Shown here: positions 1-8,443 of the stretch, one piece after another
Numbering within the stretch: position 1 is the first letter of the stretch
Layout of the letters: each line of letters begins with the position of its first letter
NCBI GenBank assembly: GCA_964384025.1
Contig: CAYLJJ010000049.1
Location: forward strand, 1 to 46,996
Length of the DNA stretch: 46,996 nt
DNA from: CAYLJJ01 sp964384025
GTDB taxonomy: Bacteria > Myxococcota_A > Bradymonadia > UBA7976 > UBA1532
Reading direction: 5' to 3'
Notes under the pieces: generated by a model
Databases searched by the model: none
The model's input: the letters and a program-made list of their open reading frames with translations, nothing else
What the model was told of the DNA's origin: nothing
Program-made: the position numbers and the translations under genes

Positions 1-54
1 CTTGGCGCTGTTGTTGGTGTTCTTGGCGCTGTTGCTGGTGTTCTTGGCGCTGTT
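1..54. repeat. 21-bp tandem repeat in the RT C-terminus
   Basis: About two and a half copies of a 21-bp unit (ttggcgctgttgctggtgttc with a base change) reach the left edge. Read on the minus strand they encode QQQRQEH repeats in the tail of the retron RT. The array continues outside the window, so copy number is unknown. Confidence 0.8.
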
Positions 55-1450
55 GCTGAGTATGGCTCTGAGATGTTGAGAGTCGATCGATCCAGGCCTT
101 CAACTCAAGGCCCTTTTCTGGAGCCACCATAAAGACAAAGCTGGCGAAGCCGCGCAAGCTGGCGAAGAGATCCTCTGAGGCTCCCCAGCGCTTTCCTTTA
201 GGGCCATCTCTCTCGATCTGGAAGAGGGTAGCACGGAAGCGTCGGAGCAGGGCTCTAGGGACCCCTACTCGCTGATTGACCACCAAGCCTGTCACCTCCT
301 GCCTCCGCCCACTCCACTCTACTCGGGTCTTCTCCGGGTGGACGCGAAAGCCCTCCTCCTTGACGATATAGTTAATGCTCTGGATCAGCTTGCCTACAGC
401 TCCCCCTCCTCCTGAAAAGCTGAGATCATCAGCGTAGCGCGTATAGCGATAACCCCAGCGATTGGCCAAGCCGCTGAGGCGTCGATCCAGGCGGCGACAG
501 AGCAAGTTGCTCAAAGCAGGGCTCGCAGGAGAGCCCTGGGGCAGGCTGCGTGCCCCTGTCCGCAGGTACCATGTGCGGCCATCCAGCTCAATCTGAGAGA
601 TCTCCGCCTCGGTGCAGAGCAGGCCCAGGATGACTGCGAGGCTTTCGCTATAGCCCTGTTTGTGAAAGAAGCCCCTGATACGACGATAGCTTATACTGGG
701 GAAGAAGTCGGCCAGATCCAAGTTGATGAGGCAGCGCTGTCCGGTATGAACTTGAGCGTTGCTCAGGATACTGCGCCCAGGTAGGAAGCCATGGGCCGCC
801 TCATGAACAGGGATCTTTCTGAGAATCTCGTCCAGAACCCAACGCTGTGCCTGCTTAAGTCGAGGCATAGGCGCTGAGATACGGCGTAGACCACCGCTCT
901 TCTTGGGGATGGCAAAGCGGATATAGTGCGTTCGCTCTGAGACCTTGCGTTCAAAGGCTAAGAAACGCAGCTCAGAGAGCGTGATGCCCATCGCCTGAGC
1001 CAGCTCTTGGGCTGAGGAGAAAGAGGGCAGCCCCGCCTTGTTCAAGCGATCCAGATCAAGCTCCTCTTCACTGAGCCTCTGAGATACATCAGGTCCCAGA
1101 TAGAGAATCTCCTGGGCTTTACGCGCTTGCCAAAGCTGGGCCTTTTTTCGCCGAGTCTCCTCTCTCTGCAGCTTTAAGAGCGCGCGGCGTTCTCGTGATT
1201 CCTGCATCCGACGCTTACGGATCGCCTTAAGGAGCGCCTCTCGGTTGCGGGTTCGCTGAGCCTCGGTCTGGAGACTACGCATCCGACGGATGATCTCTCC
1301 TCGACGCTTCGCCTGAGCGGGGGGAAGACCTGGAAGCTCCTCCCCTTGTCCCCAGAAACCCAGGCGGATCATCTCCTCGAGGATGAACTGCTCCTTAGAG
1401 GTTTGACGAATACGCTCGTAGAGTTCTTGGCGGCTTCTTGGCTGGGTCAT
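1..1450 (-). CDS. Retron reverse transcriptase (C-terminus cut by window edge)
   Basis: Retron-type RNA-directed DNA polymerase that would copy the adjacent msd RNA into branched msDNA. The frame starts at ATG 1450, with an in-frame TGA three codons upstream, and stays open for 483 codons to the left edge, so the C-terminus is missing. The retron hallmark NAxxH (N231, A232, H235) is followed by NLDLADFFPSI. The catalytic YADD lies at residues 339-342, preceded by LPQGSPASPALSN. The retron-specific VTG is at 386-388. The N-terminal ~150 residues form a long basic helical extension, as in the RTs of the myxobacterial retrons Mx162 and Mx65; total length (at least 483) also fits Mx162 (about 485, recalled). 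The tail ends in Gln-rich heptads (QQQRQEH). A weak GGAG lies 11 bases before the start. It follows its own ncRNA, as usual for retrons. Family assignment is secure; the biological role is inferred. Confidence 0.95.
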   Translation of the reverse strand, partial: MTQPRSRQELYERIRQTSKEQFILEEMIRLGFWGQGEELPGLPPAQAKRRGEIIRRMRSLQTEAQRTRNREALLKAIRKRRMQESRERRALLKLQREETRRKKAQLWQARKAQEILYLGPDVSQRLSEEELDLDRLNKAGLPSFSSAQELAQAMGITLSELRFLAFERKVSERTHYIRFAIPKKSGGLRRISAPMPRLKQAQRWVLDEILRKIPVHEAAHGFLPGRSILSNAQVHTGQRCLINLDLADFFPSISYRRIRGFFHKQGYSESLAVILGLLCTEAEISQIELDGRTWYLRTGARSLPQGSPASPALSNLLCRRLDRRLSGLANRWGYRYTRYADDLSFSGGGGAVGKLIQSINYIVKEEGFRVHPEKTRVEWSGRRQEVTGLVVNQRVGVPRALLRRFRATLFQIERDGPKGKRWGASEDLFASLRGFASFVFMVAPEKGLELKAWIDRLSTSQSHTQQQRQEHQQQRQEHQQQRQ

Positions 1451-1569
1451 CTGGGATCAGGCTCCGCCGCGCCGATTTTGCAGCGCTCCTAAGGGCCCGC
1501 GAGAGACTCTGAACTTCTTTTCGAGAGTAAGGATGGATCGCAGCACCCGTTTCTATCGAAAAAAAGATC

Positions 1570-1801
1570 CCTGGGGAGCGTTTAGAGTGTCTTCGAACCC
1601 CTCTCGGGACTGGACCGTCTCAACTCATATTGGCCCACACCCCTACCGGCCTCTTTGTCTTCAAGGAAGACGCACCGCAAAAGGCCGGTAGGGGTGTCGG
1701 GCCAACCAGTGACGAGCGGGCCAGTGATGCATGCTGGGCCATAGGGCAAGGACGGCGATCCACCGCCCGGTTTGCAAAACTTGCTCTGCTCGCTCCCCAG
1801 G
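1570..1801 (-). ncRNA. Retron msr-msd non-coding RNA
   Basis: Template and primer RNA of the retron, lying directly upstream of the RT as expected. The outer 11-bp inverted repeats a1 (1791-1801) and a2 (1570-1580) share CCTGGGGAGCG. Just inside a1 the minus strand reads GAGC, a plausible site for the branching guanosine. The msr half holds three small stem-loops: 1774-1784 (GCAA stem), 1754-1767 (GGCG stem) and 1718-1740. The msd half is one long hairpin: arms 1631-1655 and 1680-1704 (about 24 bp with one bulge), capped by a perfect inner 6-bp stem at 1657-1662/1666-1671 with an AAG loop. The RNA begins 18 bases after the stop of the WH-SWIM gene, so it may be co-transcribed with that operon or use a promoter inside it. 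Exact msDNA ends and the branch G are inferred. Confidence 0.9.
1631..1704 (-). repeat. Long inverted repeat forming the msd stem
   Basis: TGGCCCACACCCCTACCGG and onward at 1631-1655 is complementary to 1680-1704 with a single extra G. The interior carries an asymmetric unpaired part (1672-1679) and a second perfect 6-bp stem. This is the structural core of the predicted msDNA; it sits in a non-coding interval, not in a gene. Confidence 0.9.
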
Positions 1802-1818
1802 AAATCTCAAAGATCTTC

Positions 1819-3489
1819 TCAACGAAGGCCAAATCTTTCAAAACGCTTCTGGCTCTGTTTGAGCCGAAGCGCCAGCATATGCTGACAGGGGCCTTTGAAG
1901 AGCTTGTTGTGGCCATACCAGCTACAACCGCACTGCCCTTCTGTAATACGTTGGTCTGCATCGATGATCAAGCGAGTGTTATACTTTTTTCCATCCCTGA
2001 TATGACCATTTAAATGCAGATACCCCTGCGGGTCGCGACGCTCTTCTGTGATCCATACTCTGTCTGCATCTAGAGTACGCCGAGCGTTCTCTTCACGCTC
2101 ATTTGAGAAGCGCAGTTTCTTCATAGGCAAGGGATCCTGGCTCAACTCTCGAGCTCGATAGACTCCCTTGTTGAGATCAAAGATGGCTCGCCCCGCTTGA
2201 CTATAAGCGCTCAGCGCCCCCAAGACAGTAGCACGCTCCAAACCCATCTCTCTCGCGAGGGCCTCAGGATCAGCGCGCCAGTCCCGACGTAGAGTCTCAA
2301 AGATCCTCTGCCGAAGCCGGGGCTCTACCTCGGCCCTGGGGGCCATCAGATCAAAGTTTCCCGCCTGAGACCAATCATTGGCGGTCCAGCCACTGAGCCC
2401 CAAGGTAAAGGAGAGATCCCCCAAATCGGCCACATAGAAGCTGGGCATCCCGGTCCCCAAGAGCTGAACTCGGAAGCGCCGTGCGATGGGGATGAGGCGC
2501 TCCAAGAGATAGAGGCGTCTACGGCCCCAGACTCGAACCTCATGCTCCTCAGCGCCACTGTAGATGGAGCGAGGACACTCCACTTTGATGTTCCAGGGCT
2601 CAAAGATGACCTGAACAGGCTCTCCAGGCTTGAGAAGATAGCGCATGGAGCGCGGCCCCTCTCGCTCCTTATGCCTGCGTAAAATAAAGAGAAAGTTGTG
2701 AATATCCATGGGGTGTAGGTCAAAAGAGATCATCGGTAGAGACATCGCCGAGTTGACCTGAAGGAAGCCTCGTACCCAGGAATCTGGGAGGTCGATCTTC
2801 AGCTCCTTAAAGCTCTCAGAGTTGCTGATCTCACTCTGGGTTTGAACTTCAAAGCCGGAGGGATCTACCACAAACTCTGTTTTTTTATAGCTGCGGATCT
2901 TCTGAAACTCATCGTAGAGTTCTGCGCTGTAGTCGATATTGGTTGTCCCACAGGCAAACTCCCCGATGTTTTTAAACACCTCGTAGTCTACGCCCAGGCG
3001 AGCATAGCTGGACTCATCCTGGCTAAAACACTCAAAGAAGATCTCATCTGGATGAACCGTGATCACCGGATCCAGTACATACCAAGCGTTGTAGTCACGA
3101 CGGTAGAGACGATCAAAGTAGCGAGCTTGAGCTTCATAATAGCCTTTGCGGAGGTGCTGAAAGCGCTGCTCCAGCTGAGTCAACTCTACATGGAGCTGCT
3201 GAAGCTCCTGTTTCGCTCGCGCCCCGTGGGCGAGCTGCTCGGCCAGCTCACGCTGCTCCTCAGCTTGCACCCAGATCTTATAAGCCTCTCGATCTTTGGG
3301 CCGCCAGCGAAGATTGGAGACCACTACATCATTGAGAGCGCTGATCGCCTCACGAAAAGGCAGGCCCTTGCGTAGCTCTCCGCGAAAGAAGGTAGGATCT
3401 CGCCGGGTGTCGGGAGAGAAGGAGAGCTGGCTTCGATCAGCGCGGCTCTCTACGGCGCTGCTGCCGCTGTATCTATAGTGAAACTCCAC
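1819..3489 (-). CDS. Winged-helix / SWIM zinc-finger protein (retron-associated WH-SWIM)
   Basis: A 556-residue protein. I chose GTG 3489 because a GGAGG lies 6 bases upstream and the longer frame only adds sequence overlapping the previous gene. A coiled-coil segment lies near residues 55-105, followed by a conserved block (HPDEIFFECFSQDESSYARL). A winged helix is at about 393-450 (RQRIFETLRRDW to NKGVYRARELS), and a C-terminal SWIM zinc finger has ligands C520, C522, C535 and H537 (CxC-x12-CxH). SWIM fingers bind DNA or protein. The start overlaps the end of the WGR/HEAT gene by 17 bases (translational coupling) and the stop is 18 bases before the retron RNA. As I recall it, the retron classification of Mestre and colleagues has a type whose accessory protein is a 'WHSWIM'. 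The domain order here fits that, so I infer it is the retron's partner or effector. Confidence 0.85.
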   Translation of the reverse strand: MEFHYRYSGSSAVESRADRSQLSFSPDTRRDPTFFRGELRKGLPFREAISALNDVVVSNLRWRPKDREAYKIWVQAEEQRELAEQLAHGARAKQELQQLHVELTQLEQRFQHLRKGYYEAQARYFDRLYRRDYNAWYVLDPVITVHPDEIFFECFSQDESSYARLGVDYEVFKNIGEFACGTTNIDYSAELYDEFQKIRSYKKTEFVVDPSGFEVQTQSEISNSESFKELKIDLPDSWVRGFLQVNSAMSLPMISFDLHPMDIHNFLFILRRHKEREGPRSMRYLLKPGEPVQVIFEPWNIKVECPRSIYSGAEEHEVRVWGRRRLYLLERLIPIARRFRVQLLGTGMPSFYVADLGDLSFTLGLSGWTANDWSQAGNFDLMAPRAEVEPRLRQRIFETLRRDWRADPEALAREMGLERATVLGALSAYSQAGRAIFDLNKGVYRARELSQDPLPMKKLRFSNEREENARRTLDADRVWITEERRDPQGYLHLNGHIRDGKKYNTRLIIDADQRITEGQCGCSWYGHNKLFKGPCQHMLALRLKQSQKRFERFGLR

Positions 3490-6400
3490 CTCGTACCTCC
3501 ATCTCAGAGACTTTGATGGGGAGGGGCAGCTCAGGCCAATCCCCATGGATCTGAAGCATAATCTCCAAAGCAGCTGCCCGATCCCCAACGGCGATACTGG
3601 CAGAGTGTCGGCCCATCAATTCCCCGATAATTCGAGCAGAGCTTTCGCTCTCTCGCGCCTCCGCTTTGAGAAAACGGAAGAGGCGGCGCTTAGCCAAGCC
3701 CCCTTGGTTGATCCTTGAGAGCACCGCGCTGAGATAGGGGCGAAGCTGCTCCAAGCGCTCAGGGTGTCCCGCTGCGTAGCCCTCCAGATAGTTGCTGACA
3801 AAGAGCTGAAGGGTGGCTGAGGGGTGTTCACTAAGCTTGAGCATAAACTCAGGGCCCTCCTCATCCCGGAAGTAGCGCGTGATCAGCTGCCGCCCAAAAT
3901 GCTCAATCTCCGGCTTTACGCTGTCGCAGAGGGCCACCAGGGTCGAGGTGGGGAAATCCTCAGCGCTGAAGTGTTCAGAGCCAAAGTAGTCGATGGCGAA
4001 CCGTCGGCTGTCTTCCCAGTCGGAGTCCAGGATGGGCAGCGCCTCTGTGAGATCAGCCCTCACCCGTTGAGGGGCTTGGCGATACATGTTCCAAGCAGCT
4101 TCGCGAATTCGATAGATCTCGTGGTTCCCCAGGCGCGCGATCTCCGCCATCTCTAGATCTTCAGCCCTGAGTAAGCGCCCTAAGAGGAGACCCCCCAGCT
4201 CCTGAGCGAAGCTACGTTTAGAGTCGATCAACCGCCAGATCAGCTCCTTGGGCAGCCCTTCCAACGCGGGCCCCAGATCCTCAGCAAGCATCTTCACCAG
4301 ATCTGTTCCAACCCCATCAGCCAAACGGTGCCGTAAGAGGGCACTCATCAGCTCAATGGCCAGATCTTCAGCTCGCTCTCGGTTCTGCCAGAGCATACGC
4401 TGTAAGTTGGGGCGGATCTCCTGTCGAAACTCCGCCTTGCTGTGTAAGCAGAGCGCGATGATCAAGCTCTGGTAACTAAAGAGCTGCCCTGGAGAGAGCT
4501 GCTTTATCAGACGAAGACCCTGGGCCTGCACCGAGTGATGCTGAGCATCCAAGAGCGCTACCAACTCCTCCTCTTTGGGAGAGTGTCCCTCTCGGTTGCG
4601 AGCCATCAGGATCTCAGCGCCCAGCTTCTGGAGGCTCTCACGAGGATCTCCTAAGAGATCCCGTAACACAGATGTTCCCAGATCGATGAGTTGGCGAGGG
4701 AGCTGCCTAGAGAGAAACTCGATCAGCCCTCGATCCCCTTCTTCTGGAGCCAAGGCCATCAACAGGGAGATGATCCGCGCTACCAAGATCTGCTTGGACT
4801 CCTCTGAGAGCCGGGCGCGCTCCAAGAAGCCCTGAGCATAGACCCGGTTCTCTTTTTGAGGACCGCTGAGCAGATCCGCGAGGAAGAGGGGCCGCTCCAT
4901 AAAGTGGTGGCTGCTCTGTTCGATCCAACGTTGGGCCTGCGTGCGAGCAGGGCCATGAACGCTGTGGGCCACCGCGATGACCAGATCTAGATCAGGACGG
5001 CTGGGATCATAGCGGCGTTGAGCCCACTCAAAGCCAAAGCAAGCGGTTTTCTCATAGGGAGCTTGAAGGAAAGCCTCCAGATCCTTGGTTCCCAAGCTGG
5101 CACAGAAGAGAGGCTTCTCCTCGAGAATGCGCAGCGCAAAAGCCTGTACAGGCTCACAGCGGCTCCCTCGAATAAGCGGGATCAATGCTTCAAGCTGCTG
5201 TCCCCAGAGCCAGGGAAAAGCCTCTTCCCGTCTGGGTGGCGTTGAGAGAAGCTCCCGTTGTTGTCGTCTACGCCTACGCCGCCTCTTGGGAAGAGGTTGG
5301 CGCCTGGGCTGCTCCTTCCAGTTTAAAGAGCTGCGCCTGGGTTTAAACTCTGAACTTTCGTGGTAGAGGAGGTGGTTAAAGGTCCAGAAGTGAGAGAAGC
5401 GTTCGCGTCCACTGCCTCGCCGAGCATCCTCATCTTTATACTGAAGCAGGGAGGCTACAGCGATGGGTACATAGCGATCTGAGCCGATATCTCCCAAACG
5501 CTCTAACACACGCCAAGCTCGCCGCCGGAAGTATTTTCGGGTGTTGTGGCTATAGGCTACTGGAGCATCAAGGCTTCTTAAGTTCTCGGGGTTGAGGCGT
5601 TGGGAGCGACCATCGATCTGGACCCAGTGGCTGTAGATCCCTCGCCTATACATCGCGAGTCCGCGCTCAAAGCGAGCGATGAGTAGACCCAGGACCTCAG
5701 CATCTAGGCGAAACTCAGCGGACTTATAGATCCCTCGGATGAGCTTAAACCAAGGAGGCCGTAGAGGCGCCACAGCCAAGAGCTTGAGGAGAGCTGGACG
5801 AGTTTGCTCATTGTCGATCAAGTAAAGGGTCCAGAGAATCTGTAGCTTATGGCGATCTGGCTCCTTGAGATGCTCAGAGAGCGCCGCCTGAAAATCTTGG
5901 GGTGGGCCGATACGAGCCAGCTCATTTAGGGGCGCGGGCAGCTTCCGCAGATATTGAGTCAAGAGCCGTTCCCGCTCCTGCTCTCCGCTCAGCGCTCGCA
6001 GAGCCTCCTCCAACATCCTCCGTAAGTGGGAGGGGATGTTCCGAGCGCGGTAGAGCTGGTTGAGACGTCCCAGCACCTCGAGATCATCAAGCTGAGCGCA
6101 GCGCCCCAGTGCCCAGATGGCGCTGTAATCCTTGAGACCATAGCCTCCTTTAAGAAGAGGCAGGATCAAAGGAACTGCGGCTTGAATCCTCAGCTCTCCC
6201 GCTCTCCAGATAGCGCGGGAGAGGGACCAGCCCGGCCGAGGCAACCTGCGCTGCCTGTGATCACGACGCTGAAGTCTCTGTTGAGGTCGCTCCCCTTTAC
6301 GAAGACGCTCCAGGACCGCCAGGGCGCGGGGATCGGAGAGGGGGGTCGCTGGGGTAGCCCGAGAGGAGCTTGCTGGAGAAGCAACTCGCCCCGCCATCGG

Positions 6401-6673
6401 CCTTGGAGGCACTTGAACCCCAGAGCCCTCCTCTTCTCGAAGAATATAGCCCTTGCGAATCTGCTGATCTTTGAGGCGCTCGTAGATGCGCTCCGCCTGA
6501 CTTAGAGAGACCGGCGCTAGGGTCTTAGAACCATCTCGCAGCTGTGCGCCCTCTCGGCCATAGCGAAAGTTGACCACAAAGCGACCGCTGCTGACTTCAC
6601 AGAGGTCGATCTCGTAGATCTTGCGGCGACTCCCCAGCCGAAAGATAAGTTGAACTTGTTTGATGAGTTTCAT
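3473..6673 (-). CDS. WGR-domain protein with HEAT-like repeats
   Basis: A 1066-residue protein with an AGGA seven bases before ATG 6673. Residues 1-80 are a WGR domain (VNFRYGREGAQLRDGSKT, then a KGYIL end). WGR domains occur in PARPs and in bacterial nucleic-acid-related proteins, often beside SWIM and MoxR modules. The rest is largely alpha-helical: HEAT-like repeats from about 125 to 430, a basic low-complexity linker near 455-480 including seven consecutive Arg, then more HEAT-like helices to the end. No catalytic motif is visible, so it is probably a scaffold. The upstream WGR/propeller gene stops 10 bases before the start, with the ribosome site overlapping that stop, and the downstream WH-SWIM gene overlaps the 3' end. 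A role in the retron system is inferred from this packing. Confidence 0.8.
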   Translation of the reverse strand: MKLIKQVQLIFRLGSRRKIYEIDLCEVSSGRFVVNFRYGREGAQLRDGSKTLAPVSLSQAERIYERLKDQQIRKGYILREEEGSGVQVPPRPMAGRVASPASSSRATPATPLSDPRALAVLERLRKGERPQQRLQRRDHRQRRLPRPGWSLSRAIWRAGELRIQAAVPLILPLLKGGYGLKDYSAIWALGRCAQLDDLEVLGRLNQLYRARNIPSHLRRMLEEALRALSGEQERERLLTQYLRKLPAPLNELARIGPPQDFQAALSEHLKEPDRHKLQILWTLYLIDNEQTRPALLKLLAVAPLRPPWFKLIRGIYKSAEFRLDAEVLGLLIARFERGLAMYRRGIYSHWVQIDGRSQRLNPENLRSLDAPVAYSHNTRKYFRRRAWRVLERLGDIGSDRYVPIAVASLLQYKDEDARRGSGRERFSHFWTFNHLLYHESSEFKPRRSSLNWKEQPRRQPLPKRRRRRRRQQRELLSTPPRREEAFPWLWGQQLEALIPLIRGSRCEPVQAFALRILEEKPLFCASLGTKDLEAFLQAPYEKTACFGFEWAQRRYDPSRPDLDLVIAVAHSVHGPARTQAQRWIEQSSHHFMERPLFLADLLSGPQKENRVYAQGFLERARLSEESKQILVARIISLLMALAPEEGDRGLIEFLSRQLPRQLIDLGTSVLRDLLGDPRESLQKLGAEILMARNREGHSPKEEELVALLDAQHHSVQAQGLRLIKQLSPGQLFSYQSLIIALCLHSKAEFRQEIRPNLQRMLWQNRERAEDLAIELMSALLRHRLADGVGTDLVKMLAEDLGPALEGLPKELIWRLIDSKRSFAQELGGLLLGRLLRAEDLEMAEIARLGNHEIYRIREAAWNMYRQAPQRVRADLTEALPILDSDWEDSRRFAIDYFGSEHFSAEDFPTSTLVALCDSVKPEIEHFGRQLITRYFRDEEGPEFMLKLSEHPSATLQLFVSNYLEGYAAGHPERLEQLRPYLSAVLSRINQGGLAKRRLFRFLKAEARESESSARIIGELMGRHSASIAVGDRAAALEIMLQIHGDWPELPLPIKVSEMEVRGGVSL

Positions 6674-6682
6674 TTGTAGATC

Positions 6683-8110
6683 CTAAGAACTCAGCTTCTT
6701 GATCCAACCTCGGCTGCGATAGAACTCTCCTCGGCGACCCTCATGAATCTCCTCGACGACATATCGCGCTCCCTCCACACGGAGGTTCCTGGGGAACTGA
6801 ACATTCCATGTCGGATTATAGCCCTCGGAGAGCACTCGAACCTTAAGCTTCCCTCTCAGCTTGAGGCAGTGGAGGAGCACTCCCTCAGCACTGTCGCTGG
6901 TCTCCTCTAAGCGAGTCACCGGGGCCGCCGCTGCGGTGACGCTGGGCGCCTTGATGGAGCGGAAGCTGCGCTCCTCTCCCCGCTGAGCGGCGCTGATCGC
7001 CTCTTCGCTTACATCGATACAGGCTAGGGCCCCTGTGGTGGTGACGATATAGAGGCGCCCTTTATGAAACTGCATGGAGTAAGCGGAGCCACAGCCGGTG
7101 GCCATTTTCCAGGCCAGTTCACCCTCCTCAGAGAAGCAGTAGATGGAGGAGCGGCTGTCCCCTGCAAAGACCCACTTCCCATCCTCAGAGGCAGCGCAAG
7201 AGAAGACGGCGGTGCCTACATGATAGACCTTGCCCGCCTCACCGCTCTTGCTGAACTGATAGACCTTGCCGTTACTGCAACCGGCGTAGATGCTCGACTC
7301 CTCCTGCCAGCCAAAGAGGACATCGCTGGGGAGGCGCTGTTGCCAGATGAGCGCGCCATCTTCCCAATCATACATCGTCAGGCCCTTGCTGTGGCCATGG
7401 TAGACTCCAATCTCATCACAGCGAACCATCCAACCCGCGCGCCCTGGGGATTTACAGCTCCACTGAGACTCCTCTTCATGGTTGACGGTGACCACTTGCC
7501 CATCACGATCAGAGATACCCAAGACTCCATCGCGAATATCCAACCAAAAGATATCGATCTCCTCTGAGATCTCATAGGCCGCCATCGGCATCTTGCTGGT
7601 TAGATCGTAAACGGTACCGTTGTCACAGCCAGCATAGAGCCACTCCTCATCAGCGACGATACACTTAACACCATCGGGTAGCTTATATTGCCGCTGAACC
7701 TGCCCCTCGTGACTCAGAGAGAAGATACGCCCAGCTTCATTGCCTACCCAACAGCGCTCATCATCGACACAGACTCCAAAGGCAGCCTTACCTGACTCAA
7801 ACTTCCAGATAATGGGAGATTTGGAGCTGATCGTTGAAGCTCGGCTCTGGATACTTCGCCGTGTGATCGCTCTCTTCTTCCGCACTCCTTGAACAGCGGG
7901 TTCATACCCTCCCCGCTTCTTGGCCTTAATCTTCTTCGCTGCAAAGGCCAGGGCTTTGGCCGCGCTCGCCTGATCGTAACTGCGCTTCTGTCCATTTGTG
8001 CCGATACGGCCGTAGCGGATCTGCACTTGGGTACCCTCTACGATGACCTCATAAAATTTGTGGGCGACACCCTCATCTTGGGAGAGTTCGAGATAGGTTC
8101 GCTCAGCCAT
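6683..8110 (-). CDS. WGR domain plus beta-propeller protein
   Basis: A 475-residue protein. ATG 8110 is preceded by GGAGGTGATC; a longer frame to 8146 lacks such a site. Residues 1-80 form a WGR domain (QIRYGRIGTNGQKRSYD, then KKRGGYEP). Residues ~105-375 carry about six short repeats of the pattern 'hydrophobic-x-AGCDNGTVYDL', typical of a PQQ/WD-like beta-propeller (for example IYAGCSNGKVYQFSKSGE and VFAGDSRSSIYCFSEEGE). A short beta-rich C-terminal domain follows a Thr/Ala linker near 400. There is no signal peptide, so it is cytoplasmic. It appears to be the first gene of the leftward block (propeller, HEAT, WH-SWIM, retron RNA, RT). Sharing a WGR domain with its neighbour suggests both bind the same type of ligand. 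Function unknown. Confidence 0.8.
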   Translation of the reverse strand: MAERTYLELSQDEGVAHKFYEVIVEGTQVQIRYGRIGTNGQKRSYDQASAAKALAFAAKKIKAKKRGGYEPAVQGVRKKRAITRRSIQSRASTISSKSPIIWKFESGKAAFGVCVDDERCWVGNEAGRIFSLSHEGQVQRQYKLPDGVKCIVADEEWLYAGCDNGTVYDLTSKMPMAAYEISEEIDIFWLDIRDGVLGISDRDGQVVTVNHEEESQWSCKSPGRAGWMVRCDEIGVYHGHSKGLTMYDWEDGALIWQQRLPSDVLFGWQEESSIYAGCSNGKVYQFSKSGEAGKVYHVGTAVFSCAASEDGKWVFAGDSRSSIYCFSEEGELAWKMATGCGSAYSMQFHKGRLYIVTTTGALACIDVSEEAISAAQRGEERSFRSIKAPSVTAAAAPVTRLEETSDSAEGVLLHCLKLRGKLKVRVLSEGYNPTWNVQFPRNLRVEGARYVVEEIHEGRRGEFYRSRGWIKKLSS

Positions 8111-8443
8111 GATCACCTCCAAAGAAGCATCCCAGCATCCCAACACCTCCTTGTCAATGTGGGATTCAAGTTCAACTTAAGGAGCTTCCAGTCAGCTGCT
8201 GAACAGGCGGTACTTCCTCTAAATACTCAGCGTCCTGACAGTATTTTGAATGTCTCACGCTCTCTTCTGCGGGCTTCTAACTCTCCAGCCTCAGCCTGAG
8301 CGCTCTGGAGATCCTTCAGTTAAGGAAGATCGATTTTAGTGAGCAGATCTCACTCAGTCTCTATGCGGTGATCCCGACCCTGCTCTTCGGTTTGCTCTGC
8401 TCTGGCTCAACAGCGGGGCGACACAGCAGCGTGGTAGCTGGGA
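8111..8443. other. Intergenic region between divergently oriented ends, with a possible gene remnant
   Basis: This holds the presumed promoter of the leftward WGR/SWIM/retron block (not resolvable by eye). On the plus strand an open frame without a start codon runs from about 8282 to the TAG at 8474-8476. It contains YAVIPTLLFGLLCSG and VAGIIALLFGLSL, which look like two transmembrane helices with codon use like the neighbours. It overlaps the last bases of the DUF4105 gene. It may be the tail of a lost membrane-protein gene, but the match to any family is not clear. Confidence 0.25.

Noticed and set aside
1630..2013. A 127-codon plus-strand open frame, and another on the minus strand (1620-1961), over the retron RNA
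   Set aside because: They cross the msd hairpin and the end of the WH-SWIM gene, have no ribosome site, and their sequence looks like no protein.
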